Assembly (NCBI RefSeq): GCF_001613935.1
Contig: NZ_LQCI01000003.1
Location: forward strand, 186,001 to 250,000
Length of the DNA: 64,000 bases
Source: Amycolatopsis regifaucium
GTDB lineage: Bacteria > Actinomycetota > Actinomycetes > Mycobacteriales > Pseudonocardiaceae
Direction: 5' to 3'
The stretch's first letter is position 1. The number at the start of each line of letters is the position of its first letter. Made by a program: the position numbers and the translations under genes. The notes beneath the pieces were generated by a model. It had not been told where the DNA came from. It saw only the letters and a program-made list of their open reading frames with translations, and searched no databases. Shown in pieces: positions 8,176 to 17,918 of this stretch.

Positions 8176-9675
8176 ATGGATGAAGCAGTACGGAAACGGC
8201 GCGCGGAGGAGAATCGGCTCGCGGCCGCGTTGACCAAGGGGCCGGCGGAGGTTCTCGATTTCCTCCTGCCGTTGTGGGTGGGGAGTCAGCTCGGCGCGTC
8301 GGCCGCCGAGGTCGGCGCGCTCACCGCGCTGGAGACGCTGGTGTCGTTCGTGGTCCGGCCGATCGCGGGCTCGCTCGCGGACCGGTACGACCGCGGCCGT
8401 GTCGCGGCCGCCGGTGTCGTCCTCTATGGACTGTCCTTTGTGGTCTACGCGGTGACGCCGGGAATCGGGCTCGCCTATCTCGCGGCGGTGCTCGGCGGCG
8501 CGGGTGGCGCGTTGTTCTGGGTCGCGTTGCGAGCCCGCGTGGGGGAGGGGCTCGCGGCGGACGACGGCGCGTTCAGCAAGCTGTTCGCGGCCGAGGGCGG
8601 CGGTACGTGGATCGCGTTCGTGGTCGCGCTCAGCGCGATCGCCTGGATCGACTACCGGGGCGTCTTCTGGCTCGGCGCGGCGGCGTGCGTGGTGGCGGCG
8701 GTGGTGCTGCTGAACGCGAAATCCGCGCCGGTGCGCGAGGAAAGCGCACCACGGTTTCTGCAGCTGGGCAGGCGGATGCGCCCGATGCTCGCGCTCGTCG
8801 CGTTGACCGCGATGGCCGAGGCCGGGGTCGCCCTGCTGCTTCTGATGCACCTGCAACGCGGCCACCAGTTGCAACTCGGCGAGATCACGGCCGTGTTCAT
8901 CCCGGGGTTCATCGTGTACAGCTTCCTGCCGGACTACCTGCACGGCTTCGTCCGCAAGGTCGGCCGGACCAGGGTGCTCTCGCTGGCGATGGCGGCGAGC
9001 GCGCTCTTCGCCGCCGGATTGTCCTTCGCGCCCAGTCCGGTGGCGCTGGCGGTCATGTGGATCCTGTCCGCGGCGGCGTTCGCGGCGGCCATCCCGGTGG
9101 AGCAGGCGGTGGTCGCCGAGGCGGCCGGGCTGAGCCTCGGCCGCGCCATGGGAATCTACGAAAGCGCGGCACTACTGGGAGCGACGATCGGGACCTTCCT
9201 GGCGGGCCAGCTCTACGGCTCGGACGCCGGTTGGCGGATAGCTTGCTTCGGCGCGGCGGCTCTTTTGCTCTTCGGATCGCTCGTGGTTCGACGCGCGGTC
9301 CGCCGGGTCGGAGTCGCGGAGTTTCCCGTGGAACCAGCGAAAACGCCGTCACAAAAGGAAAAGCCGGCTGTCGGCATGGCCGGAGAGAGTCCGCAAGCGG
9401 CCGAATCGGTGAAGGCCGATGCGAACAAGCGCGCGAACCCGCTGCGGAACTGGGCGGCGCACGCGGTGCTCTACGTCCTCGCGCAGACGGCACTGGCGAT
9501 GGCCGGGTACAGCTGGCCCGTCGAGGCGGTGTTCGGCGGGGCCCACACCGCCGAGTGGTACTGGAACTCGAGCGGTCACTGGCTGTTGAACCTCGGCCGG
9601 ATCTGGACTTTCGTCTTCGTGATCGACACCGTGTGGTCGCTGGGCCGCGTGGCGTTGAAGAAACGAGCTTATTGA
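8176..9675 (+). CDS. MFS transporter with an extra C-terminal membrane domain
   Basis: 499 residues, ATG 8176. Residues 20-385 form a 12-helix major facilitator core, with the inter-helix-2/3 motif GSLADRYDRGRV. After it comes a charged linker of about 50 residues (rich in Glu, Lys and Ala) and then two more hydrophobic helices around GYSWPVEAVF and LNLLGRIWTFVFVIDTV-like sequence up to a KKRAY end. The family core is usually about 400 residues, so this tail is an addition. It probably exports a toxic compound that inactivates the divergent TetR repressor. Its stop is 21 bp before the EphD-like gene. Confidence 0.85.
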   Translation: MDEAVRKRRAEENRLAAALTKGPAEVLDFLLPLWVGSQLGASAAEVGALTALETLVSFVVRPIAGSLADRYDRGRVAAAGVVLYGLSFVVYAVTPGIGLAYLAAVLGGAGGALFWVALRARVGEGLAADDGAFSKLFAAEGGGTWIAFVVALSAIAWIDYRGVFWLGAAACVVAAVVLLNAKSAPVREESAPRFLQLGRRMRPMLALVALTAMAEAGVALLLLMHLQRGHQLQLGEITAVFIPGFIVYSFLPDYLHGFVRKVGRTRVLSLAMAASALFAAGLSFAPSPVALAVMWILSAAAFAAAIPVEQAVVAEAAGLSLGRAMGIYESAALLGATIGTFLAGQLYGSDAGWRIACFGAAALLLFGSLVVRRAVRRVGVAEFPVEPAKTPSQKEKPAVGMAGESPQAAESVKADANKRANPLRNWAAHAVLYVLAQTALAMAGYSWPVEAVFGGAHTAEWYWNSSGHWLLNLGRIWTFVFVIDTVWSLGRVALKKRAY

Positions 9676-9691
9676 CATGTTGTCTAACATG
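9676..9691. promoter_or_regulatory. Palindrome before the EphD-like start, candidate TetR site
   Basis: CATGTT and AACATG around GTCT, six bases upstream of the ATG at 9697. A TTGACA box (9672-9677) overlaps it. The TetR encoded at 11400-12017, coupled to the same gene, is the likely binder. This is inference from position and symmetry. Confidence 0.4.
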
Positions 9692-9696
9692 ACACT

Positions 9697-11403
9697 ATGT
9701 CTCATACGTGGGTGACGGCCAGCGACGGTGTCCGCCTCTCGGTCCGGGTGACCGGTGTCGACGACGCGCCCACGGTGGTGCTCGTCCACGGTTACCCGGA
9801 CAACGGCTCCATGTGGGACGGCGTCGCCGCCGTACTCGAACGCCGGTACCGGGTGGTCGTCTACGACGTCCGCGGCGCGGGCCGGTCGGACAAGCCTTCG
9901 GGACGTGCGTCCTACAAATTGGACCAGCTGTCCAGTGACCTCGCTGCGGTCATCGACGAAGTTCGACCCAAGGGCAAGGTCCACCTCCTCGCGCACGACT
10001 GGGGCTCCATCCAGACCTGGCACGCCGTCACCGGTGACCGGTTGCGTGGACGGCTCGCGTCGTTCACGTCGATCTCCGGGCCGAGCCTCGATCACGCGGG
10101 AGCGTGGTTCCGCGCGCAGGTGCGCCCTAGTCCCAAGCGGCTCAAGAACGCGCTCGCGCAGGGGATGCACTCGACGTACATCCTCGGCTTCCAGATCCCC
10201 CTGATCCCGCAGTTGCTGTGGCGCACCGGGGCGATGGGCGCGCTGATCGGCCGGATGGATCCGGCGGCCGGAAAACCGTCCACTTCGGACGGCCTGTACG
10301 GCCTCAATCTCTACCGCGCCAACATGTTCACCCGGCTCTCGCGGCCGCGGCCTCGGCAGGCCGAGATCCCGGTGCAGGTGCTCGCGCCCACCGGTGACAA
10401 GTTCGTCACCACGCCGCTGCAGACCGAGATCGAGCCCTGGGTCCCCGACCTCCGGGTCCGCCGGATCGTCGGCACGCACTGGGTGCCTCGCGAGAAGCCG
10501 GAGGTGATCGCTTCGGCCACGGCCGAGCTGATCGACCACGTCGAAGGCGGCGCGGAGAGCCGCGCGCTCAAGCAGGCCCGCTCGACCGGGTTCGCGCACA
10601 AGCTCGTCGTGGTCACCGGCGCGGGCAGCGGGATCGGCCGCGCGACGGCGCTCGCGTTCGCGGACAAGGGCGCCGACCTCGTCATCACCGACATCAACGG
10701 CTCGGCCGCCGCGGACACCGCGAAACTCCTGCAGGGCAAGGGCGTCACCGTCGGCGAGTACACAGTGGACTCCTCCGACGCGGAAGCGGTCGAGAAATTC
10801 GCCCAGCGGGTGAAGGAAGAGTTCGGGGTGCCGGACATCGTCGTGAACAACGCGGGCATCGGCCTGTCCGGCCCGTTCCTCGACACGACGGTCAAGGACT
10901 GGGAACGCCTCATCGACGTGAACCTCTGGGGCGTCATCCACGGCTGCCGCGTCTTCGCCGAGCAGATGCGGGATCGCGCCGAAGGCGGCCAGATCGTCAA
11001 CGTCGCCTCGGCCGCGGCGTACCTGCCCTCGAAGATCCTTTCCGCTTACGCCACCACGAAATCCGCCGTGCTGACGTTGAGCGTGTGCCTGCGCGCGGAA
11101 CTCGCGGCCGAGAACATCGGCGTCACCGCGATCTGCCCCGGCATCGTGAACACCAACATCACCAACACCACGCGGTTCGTCGGCGTCGACGACATCGAAC
11201 AGAAGCGGCGCCAGAAGTCGAGCAGCAAGCTGTACGCGAAACGCGGGTTCGGCCCGGAGAAGGTCGCGCGCGACATCCTGCGCGCGGTCGAAAAGGACAA
11301 GGCGATCCAGCCGTCGACCCCGGAGGCCAAGGCCGCGCTCGTCCTCTCCCGGCTCACTCCCGGACTACTGCGGACCGCGGCGAAACTGGACGTCACGCCG
11401 TGA
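9697..11403 (+). CDS. EphD-like fusion: alpha/beta hydrolase plus short-chain dehydrogenase
   Basis: 568 residues. Residues 1-285 are an alpha/beta hydrolase of epoxide-hydrolase type: oxyanion region HGYPDN, nucleophile Asp in LLAHDWGSIQTW (about residue 100) and His in GTHWVPREKP. Residues 300-560 are a classical SDR: cofactor motif VVTGAGSGIGRATA, NNAGIG, and catalytic Ser with YATTK. The same domain order and length occur in mycobacterial EphD (Rv2214c), linked to lipid/mycolate modification. The two activities may act in sequence on one lipid-like substrate, for instance epoxide opening then oxidation. The stop overlaps the GTG of a TetR gene. The gene follows the MFS closely but has its own palindrome. 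Confidence 0.88.
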   Translation: MSHTWVTASDGVRLSVRVTGVDDAPTVVLVHGYPDNGSMWDGVAAVLERRYRVVVYDVRGAGRSDKPSGRASYKLDQLSSDLAAVIDEVRPKGKVHLLAHDWGSIQTWHAVTGDRLRGRLASFTSISGPSLDHAGAWFRAQVRPSPKRLKNALAQGMHSTYILGFQIPLIPQLLWRTGAMGALIGRMDPAAGKPSTSDGLYGLNLYRANMFTRLSRPRPRQAEIPVQVLAPTGDKFVTTPLQTEIEPWVPDLRVRRIVGTHWVPREKPEVIASATAELIDHVEGGAESRALKQARSTGFAHKLVVVTGAGSGIGRATALAFADKGADLVITDINGSAAADTAKLLQGKGVTVGEYTVDSSDAEAVEKFAQRVKEEFGVPDIVVNNAGIGLSGPFLDTTVKDWERLIDVNLWGVIHGCRVFAEQMRDRAEGGQIVNVASAAAYLPSKILSAYATTKSAVLTLSVCLRAELAAENIGVTAICPGIVNTNITNTTRFVGVDDIEQKRRQKSSSKLYAKRGFGPEKVARDILRAVEKDKAIQPSTPEAKAALVLSRLTPGLLRTAAKLDVTP

Positions 11404-12017
11404 CCTCGGCCCGACGACCTCGCCGGATGTCGCCGCGGGCGCGCCGCGAGGACCTGATCCGCGCCGCGCTGGACCTGTTCGGCTCGCGCGCGCCCGAACT
11501 CGTCACCGTCGACGACATCATCGCCCGCGCCGAGGTCTCGCGGCCGTTGTTCTACCGGTATTTTTCGAGTCTGCGGGAACTGCAGGTCGAGGCGCTGAAG
11601 ACGGTCACCGAAGGGCTCATCGACGGTCTCGCCGGACTCGAGGAAGGCCCGCCCGAGGCGCGGTTGCGCGCCGCGGTCCGCGGGCTGATCGACGTCGCCG
11701 ACCACTACCGCGCCGGCTATGTCGCCCTGCTGCGAAGTGGTTCGGTGATCGCGACGTCGGAGACGGACGCGGCGATCGACGAGGTCCGCCACCGTGCCGT
11801 CGAGCTGATCCTCGACGCGCTGGGAGTGTCGGAGCCCTCGCCTATGCTGCTGCTGACCTTGCGCTGCTGGACCGCCGTGGTCGAGGGCGCTCTGCTGAGC
11901 TGGTTGCAGGAGCGCGCGGTGGCGCGGGAAGCGCTCGACGGCTGGCTGGTCGATCAGCTCACGGCCATGCTCGCGACGACCGCGAACCACGAGCCCTCGG
12001 TCCCGCAGCTGCAATGA
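11400..12017 (+). CDS. TetR-family regulator coupled to the EphD-like gene
   Basis: 205 residues from GTG 11400, which overlaps the preceding TGA by 4 nt; a downstream ATG at 11427 is possible. The helix-turn-helix is LVTVDDIIARAEVSRPLFYRYFSS at about 30-60, followed by a helical sensor domain. Co-translation with the enzyme suggests autoregulation of the two-gene unit. Its TGA lies inside the left arm of the perfect hairpin at 12010-12064. Confidence 0.88.
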   Translation: MTSARRPRRMSPRARREDLIRAALDLFGSRAPELVTVDDIIARAEVSRPLFYRYFSSLRELQVEALKTVTEGLIDGLAGLEEGPPEARLRAAVRGLIDVADHYRAGYVALLRSGSVIATSETDAAIDEVRHRAVELILDALGVSEPSPMLLLTLRCWTAVVEGALLSWLQERAVAREALDGWLVDQLTAMLATTANHEPSVPQLQ

Positions 12018-12064
12018 AGGGGCCTTTCATAGCAAAATTTGCTATGAAAGGCCCCTTCATTGCA
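12010..12064. terminator. Long perfect hairpin, convergent terminator
   Basis: 24-bp perfect arms (12010-12033 and 12041-12064) around a 7-nt A/T loop. The arm core is TGAAGGGGCCTTTCAT. The stop codon of the TetR gene (12015-12017) is inside the left arm, and the convergent citrate synthase stop lies 5 bp beyond the right arm. It carries no U-run; it fits a bidirectional terminator of the family seen at 17913, 29323, 46603, 48042 and 63696. Confidence 0.85.
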
Positions 12065-12068
12065 CGCG

Positions 12069-13223
12069 CTACTGGGAGTGCTTCGTGACCAGGTCCCAGC
12101 CTTCGACCTCTTCCGGCTGACGCGGCTCCGGGCCGACGTACTTGGCCGAGGGACGCACGAGGCGGCCGGTCTTCTTCTGCTCCAGGATGTGCGCGGCCCA
12201 GCCGGCGGTACGGGCCGAGCTGAACATCGCGGGCATCATGTGCGGCGGCACCTGGGCGAAGTCCAGGATCACGGCCGCCCAGAACTCCACGTTGGTCTCG
12301 ATCGGGTGATCCGGGCGGCGTTCGCGCAGTTCCTTCAGCGCGACCTGCTCCAGCTCCGCGGCCGCCTCGTAGCGCGACGCGCCGAGCTCCTGGCAGGTGC
12401 GGCGCAGCACGCGCGCCCGCGGGTCCTCGGCGCGGTACACGCGATGCCCGAAGCCCATCATGCGTTCCTTGCGGTCCAGGATGCCCTTGACCAGGCCGAC
12501 CGCGTCACCGGTCTTCTCGACCTCTTCGATCATCGGCAGCACTCGCGCCGGCGCGCCGCCGTGCAGCGGGCCCGACATGGCGCCGATCGCGCCCGACAGC
12601 GCCGCGGCGACGTCGGCGCCGGTGGAGGCGATGACGCGGGCGGTGAAGGTCGAAGCGTTGAGACCGTGTTCGGCGGCCGAGACCCAATAGGCGTCGATGG
12701 CCTTGACGTGGGCCGGGTCGGGCTCGCCGCGCCAGCGGACCATGAACCGCTCGGTGATCGACTTCGCTTCGTCGACGCGGGTCTGCGGAACGGCGGGCTG
12801 TCCGATGCCGCGGGCGGACTGGGCGACGTAGGAAAGCGCCATCACGGACGCGCGGGCCAGCTGGTCGCGCGCCTCCTCGTCGCTGATGTCGAGCAGCGGC
12901 CGGTAGCCCCAGATGGGGGCGAGCATGGCGAGCGCGGCCTGGACGTCGACCCGGACGTCGCCGGTGTGCACCGGCAGCGGGAACGGCTCGGCGGGCGGTA
13001 GCCCGTGGCCGAATCGACCGTCGACGAGAAGGCCCCAGACGTCACCGAAGGTCACCTTGCCGGCGAGGTCCTCGATGTCGACACCGCGATAGCGCAGCGC
13101 GCCACCGTCACGGTCGGGCTCGGCGATTTCGGTCCGGAAGGCGACCACGCCTTCGAGACCCGGTCGGAAACCGTCGTCGACCTGGTCGGACGGCTGTTTG
13201 GTGCTGATCGTGGAGGTACTCAC
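12069..13223 (-). CDS. citA: Citrate synthase 2 (CitA type)
   Basis: 384 residues from GTG 13223, which has AAAGG upstream; an earlier ATG at 13268 would add 15 residues of poor quality. Condenses oxaloacetate and acetyl-CoA. Active-site regions are present: His in SAAEHGLNAS, His in GPLHGGAPARV, GFGHRVYRAEDPRA and the Asp loop FWAAVILDFAQVPP. The N-terminus RPGLEGVVAFRTEIAEPD and length match the CitA/citrate synthase 2 group of mycobacteria, not the hexameric GltA at 45269. It may work in the methylcitrate cycle or at different growth phases; the sequence does not decide. It stands alone, with 291 bp to ureA. Confidence 0.9.
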   Translation of the reverse strand: MSTSTISTKQPSDQVDDGFRPGLEGVVAFRTEIAEPDRDGGALRYRGVDIEDLAGKVTFGDVWGLLVDGRFGHGLPPAEPFPLPVHTGDVRVDVQAALAMLAPIWGYRPLLDISDEEARDQLARASVMALSYVAQSARGIGQPAVPQTRVDEAKSITERFMVRWRGEPDPAHVKAIDAYWVSAAEHGLNASTFTARVIASTGADVAAALSGAIGAMSGPLHGGAPARVLPMIEEVEKTGDAVGLVKGILDRKERMMGFGHRVYRAEDPRARVLRRTCQELGASRYEAAAELEQVALKELRERRPDHPIETNVEFWAAVILDFAQVPPHMMPAMFSSARTAGWAAHILEQKKTGRLVRPSAKYVGPEPRQPEEVEGWDLVTKHSQ

Positions 13224-13514
13224 TGTGGTGAAACCTTTCGATGCGCATTCCCCGGCTTTGTGTTTCACGCGTGGACGGGATACACGCAGCGAAGGCGCGC
13301 CTCATCGCACGGATGGACAAACCTTGCTCCACGTCGGGGCCTGGGGCAATCGTAAGATGTGGTGGTTTCGGTCACGATTACGAGAACGATTCAGTGAAAA
13401 CCGCCTTCGTACGCGAAGAGTTACGGCTTCGTTCACTTTCCGTGTACCGGCGAGCAGGTAAATCCTGTGTTTCGAGAACCGGCGCCACGCGGTTTCCGGT
13501 GATAGACCTTTGTC
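13224..13514. other. Divergent intergenic region citA-ureA
   Basis: 291 bp holding the promoters of the citrate synthase and urease units. The stretch near 13376-13400 is relatively A/T-rich. I see no clear operator or riboswitch. Short frames here are not convincing genes. Confidence 0.5.
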
Positions 13515-13817
13515 ATGCACTTGAGCCCCCAGGAGCGGGACAAACTGCTCATCCACGTCGCGGCGGATGTAGCTCGCAAACGCCTGGAACGCGGGGTGCT
13601 CTTGAATTATCCCGAGGCGGTGGCGCTGATCACCGACCATGTCTTGGAAGGCGCTCGCGACGGCCGGACGGTCAGCGAACTCGCCGCCAGCGGGCGGTCG
13701 GTGCTCAGCCGGGCCCAAGTGCTCGGCGGGGTGCCGGAAATGGTCGATTCGGTGCAGGTCGAAGCCACTTTCCCGGACGGTACGAAGCTCGTCACCGTGC
13801 ACGACCCGATCGTCTAG
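13515..13817 (+). CDS. ureA: Urease gamma subunit
   Basis: 100 residues, full family length. Opens with [20 protein letters not shown] and contains [11 protein letters not shown] and [27 protein letters not shown], all hallmark UreA segments. It is the small structural subunit of the cytoplasmic nickel urease that hydrolyses urea to ammonia and carbamate. First gene of ureABCFGD, 11 bp before ureB. Confidence 0.97.
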   Translation: MHLSPQERDKLLIHVAADVARKRLERGVLLNYPEAVALITDHVLEGARDGRTVSELAASGRSVLSRAQVLGGVPEMVDSVQVEATFPDGTKLVTVHDPIV

Positions 13818-13828
13818 AAGGGGGACGG

Positions 13829-14122
13829 GTGCGCCCAGGAGAGATCATCACCGGTGCCGGATCGGTCGAGCTGAATCCCGGCAGGCCGCGGATCCGGCTG
13901 CTCGTGCGGAACCTCGGCGACCGGCCGGTCCAGGTCGGCTCGCACTTCCATTTCGCGGCGGTCAATCCGGGACTCGAATTCGATCGCGAAGCCGCGCGCG
14001 GTCAGCGTCTCGACGTCCCCGCGGGGACGTCCGTGCGGTTCGAACCGGGCGTCGAACGCGAAGTCGACCTCGTCCCGCTGGCCGGGAACCGCCGGGTGCC
14101 CGGATTGCGCGAGGAGTCCTGA
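13829..14122 (+). CDS. ureB: Urease beta subunit
   Basis: 97 residues from GTG 13829, with AAGGGGGA just upstream. Family motifs: [41 protein letters not shown], and [20 protein letters not shown]. Together with UreA it caps and supports the catalytic UreC. The stop overlaps the ureC ATG by one base (TGATG). Confidence 0.97.
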   Translation: MRPGEIITGAGSVELNPGRPRIRLLVRNLGDRPVQVGSHFHFAAVNPGLEFDREAARGQRLDVPAGTSVRFEPGVEREVDLVPLAGNRRVPGLREES

Positions 14123-15843
14123 TGCCGTCGATCGATCGCGAGCGCTACGCCGAACTCTTCGGCCCGACGGCGGGCGACCGGATCCGCCTGGCGGACACCG
14201 ATCTGCTCATCGAGGTCACCGAGGACCGCGGCATGGGGCCGTCGGGCAGCGGCGACGAGGTGCTGTTCGGCGGTGGCAAGGTCATCCGCGAATCGATGGG
14301 CCAGGGCATGGCGACCCGGGCCGAAGGCGCGCCGGATCTGATCATCACCGGCGCGGTGATCCTCGACCACTGGGGAGTCGTCAAGGCCGACGTCGGCGTC
14401 CGCGACGGCCGGATCGTCGGGATCGGGAAGGCGGGCAACCCGGACACGATGGACGGTGTCGACCCGGCCCTGGTCATCGGCCCGTCGACGGAAGTACTGG
14501 CAGGCAACGGGAAGATCCTGACCGCGGGCGGGATCGACTGCCACGTCCACTTCATCTGCCCGCAGCTGACCGACACCGCGCTCGCGTCCGGGCTGACCAC
14601 GCTCGTCGGCGGCGGAACCGGTCCGGTCGAAGGCAGCAAGGCGACCACCGTGACCCCCGGCGCGTGGAACCTCGGCCGGATGCTGCAGGCGATGGACGGC
14701 CAGCCGGTCAACGTCCTGTTGCTGGGCAAGGGGAACACCGTCCGCCACGACGCGCTGCGCGAACAACTCGCGGCGGGCGCGGGCGGGTTCAAACTGCACG
14801 AGGACTGGGGTACCACGCCGGCCGCGATCGACGCCTGCCTCACCGTCGCCGACGAATCCGGTGTCCAGGTGGCGATCCACACCGACACGCTGAACGAGGC
14901 CGGGTTCCTGGAGTCCACTGTGGACGCGATCCGTGGCCGGTCGATCAACGCGTACCACACCGAAGGCGCGGGCGGCGGGCACGCGCCGGACATCATCCAG
15001 GTCGCCGGACTGGCCAACATCCTGCCGTCGTCGACGAATCCGACGCGGCCGCACACCGCGAACACCCTCGACGAGCACCTCGACATGCTCGTCGTCTGTC
15101 ACCACCTGAACCCGTCCGTGCCCGAGGACCTCGCGTTCGCGGAAAGCCGGATCCGGCCGACGACCATCGCGGCCGAGGACGTGCTGCACGACCTCGGCGC
15201 GATCTCCATGATGAGTTCGGATTCGCAGGCGATGGGCCGGATCGGTGAGGTGATCATCCGGACCTGGCAGACCGCGCACGTGATGAAACGACGGCGTGGC
15301 GCCCTGCCGGGCGACGGCGCGGCCGACAATCTGCGTGCTCGTCGCTATGTCGCCAAATACACGATCAACCCGGCGATCGCGCACGGGATGGAGTGCGAGA
15401 TCGGCTCGGTGGAGATCGGGAAACTCGCCGATCTCGTGCTGTGGGAACCGAAGTTCTTCGGTGTCCGGCCGCATGTCGTGCTCAAGGGCGGGTTTCCGGC
15501 ATGGGCGGCGATGGGTGACGCGAACGCGTCCATCCCGACCCCGCAGCCGGTACTCGCGCGGCCGATGTTCGGCGCGGCGCCTTCGGTCGCGGCCGCGAGC
15601 AGTTTCCATTTCGTGGCACCGGAAGCTCTGGAAAGCGGGGTCGCGGAGCGGTTCGGCATCGCGCGGAAGCTGGTGCCGATCTCGGACACCCGCTCCCGCG
15701 GCAAGGCCGACATGGTGCTCAACGACGCCACGCCGGACATCCGGGTGGAGCCGGACAGTTTCGCCGTGCACGTCGACGGCGAGCTGATCGAACCGCGGCC
15801 GGTGACGGAACTGCCGATGGCGCAAAGGTACTTCTTGTTCTGA
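14122..15843 (+). CDS. ureC: Urease alpha subunit, catalytic
   Basis: 573 residues, standard length. The bi-nickel site is complete: HVHF near 140, the carbamylated Lys in [10 protein letters not shown] near 223, His in [10 protein letters not shown], His in GGGHAPD, the mobile-flap MLVVCHHLN and Asp in SSDSQAMGR near 366. An intact enzyme is expected once nickel is loaded by UreFGD. The start overlaps ureB and the stop overlaps ureF, both by TGATG. A 13-bp palindrome (GTCCACTGTGGAC, 14913-14925) lies inside the coding region and is discussed separately. Confidence 0.98.
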   Translation: MPSIDRERYAELFGPTAGDRIRLADTDLLIEVTEDRGMGPSGSGDEVLFGGGKVIRESMGQGMATRAEGAPDLIITGAVILDHWGVVKADVGVRDGRIVGIGKAGNPDTMDGVDPALVIGPSTEVLAGNGKILTAGGIDCHVHFICPQLTDTALASGLTTLVGGGTGPVEGSKATTVTPGAWNLGRMLQAMDGQPVNVLLLGKGNTVRHDALREQLAAGAGGFKLHEDWGTTPAAIDACLTVADESGVQVAIHTDTLNEAGFLESTVDAIRGRSINAYHTEGAGGGHAPDIIQVAGLANILPSSTNPTRPHTANTLDEHLDMLVVCHHLNPSVPEDLAFAESRIRPTTIAAEDVLHDLGAISMMSSDSQAMGRIGEVIIRTWQTAHVMKRRRGALPGDGAADNLRARRYVAKYTINPAIAHGMECEIGSVEIGKLADLVLWEPKFFGVRPHVVLKGGFPAWAAMGDANASIPTPQPVLARPMFGAAPSVAAASSFHFVAPEALESGVAERFGIARKLVPISDTRSRGKADMVLNDATPDIRVEPDSFAVHVDGELIEPRPVTELPMAQRYFLF

Positions 15844-16505
15844 TGGACCTCTCCGCGATCATTCTCGCCGACTCCCGGTTTCCCGGTGGCGGCCACGTCC
15901 ATTCCGGCGGTCTCGAAGAAGCCGTCGCCCGGAAGCTGATCGAGCAGGAACGCGATCTGCCCGGGTTCCTCTCCGGCCGGTTGCGGACGGCGGGTTCGCT
16001 GGCCGCGGTGTTCGCCGCGGCGTCGGCGCACGCCGCCGCTCGAGGTGTCCGGAATGGACACTGGCGACGGCTCGATCTCGAACTCGACGCCCGGACGCCG
16101 TCGCTCGCGCAGCGGGAGGCTTCCCGCGCGCAGGGGCGAGGGACGGCGCGGGCGGGTAAGGCCGCGTGGCCATCTCCGGTGCTTTCCCAGCTGTTGAAGG
16201 AAACTCCGCGACCGCATCATCCGGTGATCGTCGGGGTGCCGTTCGACGCGGCGATGGCGGTGGCCTATCTCGCGATCAGTGGACCGGCGAGCGCGGCCGT
16301 CCGGCTGCTGGGCCTCGACCCCTTCGCCGTCAACGCCGTCGTGGCGAGGCTTTCCGCTGAAGTCCGGGAGGTTTCCCTGCGCGCCGCCGAGGTCGCGGGA
16401 AACGATCCGGCCGATCTTCCGGCGCCCGGGTCCCCGGCGCTCGATCTGTTCGCCGAGGCACACGCCCGGCATCACCAGGAAGAGGTGCGTCTCTTTGCCA
16501 GCTGA
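15843..16505 (+). CDS. ureF: Urease accessory protein UreF
   Basis: 220 residues. The N-terminus shows the UreF signature [21 protein letters not shown], and all-helical segments follow ([27 protein letters not shown]). UreF bridges UreD and the GTPase UreG in the nickel-insertion complex and may act as its fidelity check. The middle (about residues 75-125) is rich in Arg and Ala and less conserved. ATG overlaps the ureC stop; the 3' end overlaps ureG by 11 nt. Confidence 0.92.
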   Translation: MDLSAIILADSRFPGGGHVHSGGLEEAVARKLIEQERDLPGFLSGRLRTAGSLAAVFAAASAHAAARGVRNGHWRRLDLELDARTPSLAQREASRAQGRGTARAGKAAWPSPVLSQLLKETPRPHHPVIVGVPFDAAMAVAYLAISGPASAAVRLLGLDPFAVNAVVARLSAEVREVSLRAAEVAGNDPADLPAPGSPALDLFAEAHARHHQEEVRLFAS

Positions 16506-17217
16506 CAGTGACATCGAGAAGCGTGGTCACGGACACGGTCACGTCCACCCGGTCAACTTCGACCCCACAGCCGCGGAACCCGATCATCACGAGCAGGCGC
16601 CGACCACGGGCCGCGCGTACCGGATCGGCATCGGCGGGCCGGTGGGCAGTGGGAAGACCGCGCTCACCGCGGCGCTGTGCCGGGCGCTCGGCGACGAGGT
16701 GAACCTCGCCGTCGTCACCAACGACATCTACACCACCGAGGACGCGGACTTCCTGCGCAAGGCGGGCGTGCTCGACCCGGAACGGATCGAGGCCGTGCAG
16801 ACCGGCGCGTGCCCGCATACCGCGATCCGCGACGACATCACCGCGAACCTCGACGCCGTCGAGCGCCTGGAGGAGCGCTTCCCCGGACTGGATCTGGTGA
16901 TCATCGAAAGCGGTGGGGACAACCTGACGGCGGTGTTCAGCCGCGGGCTCGCCGACAGCCAGGTCTTCGTGGTCGACGTAGCGGGCGGTGACAAGGTGCC
17001 GCGCAAGGGCGGGCCGGGGGTCACGACAGCGGATCTGTTGGTGATCAACAAGATCGACATCGCGCATCTGGTCGGCGCGGACATGGACGTGATGACCTCG
17101 GACGCGCACCGGATGCGCGGCGAGCTACCGGTGATCACACAGTCCCTCGTGGACACTCCCAACGCGCCCGACGTCGCCGCCTGGGTCCGTTCACTGCTCC
17201 CGGTCCGCGCGGGGTGA
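16495..17217 (+). CDS. ureG: Urease accessory GTPase with His-rich N-terminus
   Basis: 240 residues if the start is TTG 16495, which has AGGAAGAGG about 10 bases upstream; no ATG or GTG suits better. P-loop GPVGSGKT near 48, switch region [12 protein letters not shown], metal-binding CPH in [19 protein letters not shown] and base-specificity NKIDIAH. UreG hydrolyses GTP to drive nickel delivery. The first 40 residues contain HGHGHVHP and DHHEQ, a His-rich stretch that could store nickel; this operon has no ureE, the usual nickel carrier. The stop overlaps ureD by GTGA. Confidence 0.94.
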   Translation: MPADSDIEKRGHGHGHVHPVNFDPTAAEPDHHEQAPTTGRAYRIGIGGPVGSGKTALTAALCRALGDEVNLAVVTNDIYTTEDADFLRKAGVLDPERIEAVQTGACPHTAIRDDITANLDAVERLEERFPGLDLVIIESGGDNLTAVFSRGLADSQVFVVDVAGGDKVPRKGGPGVTTADLLVINKIDIAHLVGADMDVMTSDAHRMRGELPVITQSLVDTPNAPDVAAWVRSLLPVRAG

Positions 17218-17918
17218 AGGCGCACGCACGGCTGGCCGCCTGTTTCGAGGGCGGCCGGACCGTTCTGCGTGAGCTGCGCTCGATGGCGCCGCTCACGCTC
17301 CTTCCCAAACGAGGTACCGGAGCGACGGCGATCGTGCACCTGGTCAACTCGGCGACCTCACCCTTGGGCGGCGACGAACTTAAGCTGACCATCCGCGTCG
17401 GACCGGGTGCTTCGCTACGGATTTCCGGGGTGGCCGCGACGATCGCGCTCCCGGGTCTGCACGGGGAGGGGAGTTCGTCCCTTGTGGACATCGAGGTGGG
17501 CGAGGGCGGTTCGCTGGAGTACTTGCCGGAGCCGACCGTCGTGACGGCCCGGGCACGGCACTCGGCGGTGTTCAAGGCGTCCTTGGCTTCCGGTGCCTAC
17601 CTGCACACGCGGGAGGTGCTCGTCCTCGGCCGGGCAGGGGAGCGACCGGGTTCGCTGGTGACCACGCAGCACGTGACACGGGACGAGTGTCCGGTGCTGC
17701 GGCAGACGCTGGAGATCGGTGATTCCACTTTGGACTCCAGTCTCGCGCATCTGGCCGGACGGCGGGTGCTGGCCACCGATCTGGTCGTCGGCGGTCCGGA
17801 ACTGTCCGCGGCTTCCGGAGACTGGTGGTCGCGGACCCCGCTCGCCGCCGGTGGCATCCTCACCACCTCACTGGCCCCGGACGCCGTGACCGCGCTCAAG
17901 CCGCTCGAAAATCCGTGA
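17214..17918 (+). CDS. ureD: Urease accessory protein UreD (UreH)
   Basis: 234 residues from GTG 17214 overlapping ureG by 4 nt. It is the scaffold that binds apo-urease and recruits UreF-UreG. Recognisable segments: [67 protein letters not shown] and the C-terminal [13 protein letters not shown]. It is rather short compared with the 260-280 residues of many UreD proteins, as usual in actinobacteria. The stop codon sits inside the left arm of the terminator hairpin at 17913. Confidence 0.9.
   Translation: MKAHARLAACFEGGRTVLRELRSMAPLTLLPKRGTGATAIVHLVNSATSPLGGDELKLTIRVGPGASLRISGVAATIALPGLHGEGSSSLVDIEVGEGGSLEYLPEPTVVTARARHSAVFKASLASGAYLHTREVLVLGRAGERPGSLVTTQHVTRDECPVLRQTLEIGDSTLDSSLAHLAGRRVLATDLVVGGPELSAASGDWWSRTPLAAGGILTTSLAPDAVTALKPLENP

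Noticed and set aside
9349..10941. 530-residue minus-strand frame opposite the EphD-like gene
   Set aside because: Composition (Arg, Asp, Val, His rich, no motifs) is that of an antisense shadow, and the plus-strand gene is certain.
14002..15825. 607-residue minus-strand frame opposite ureC
   Set aside because: Typical antisense shadow of a high-GC gene; ureC is complete and conserved on the other strand.
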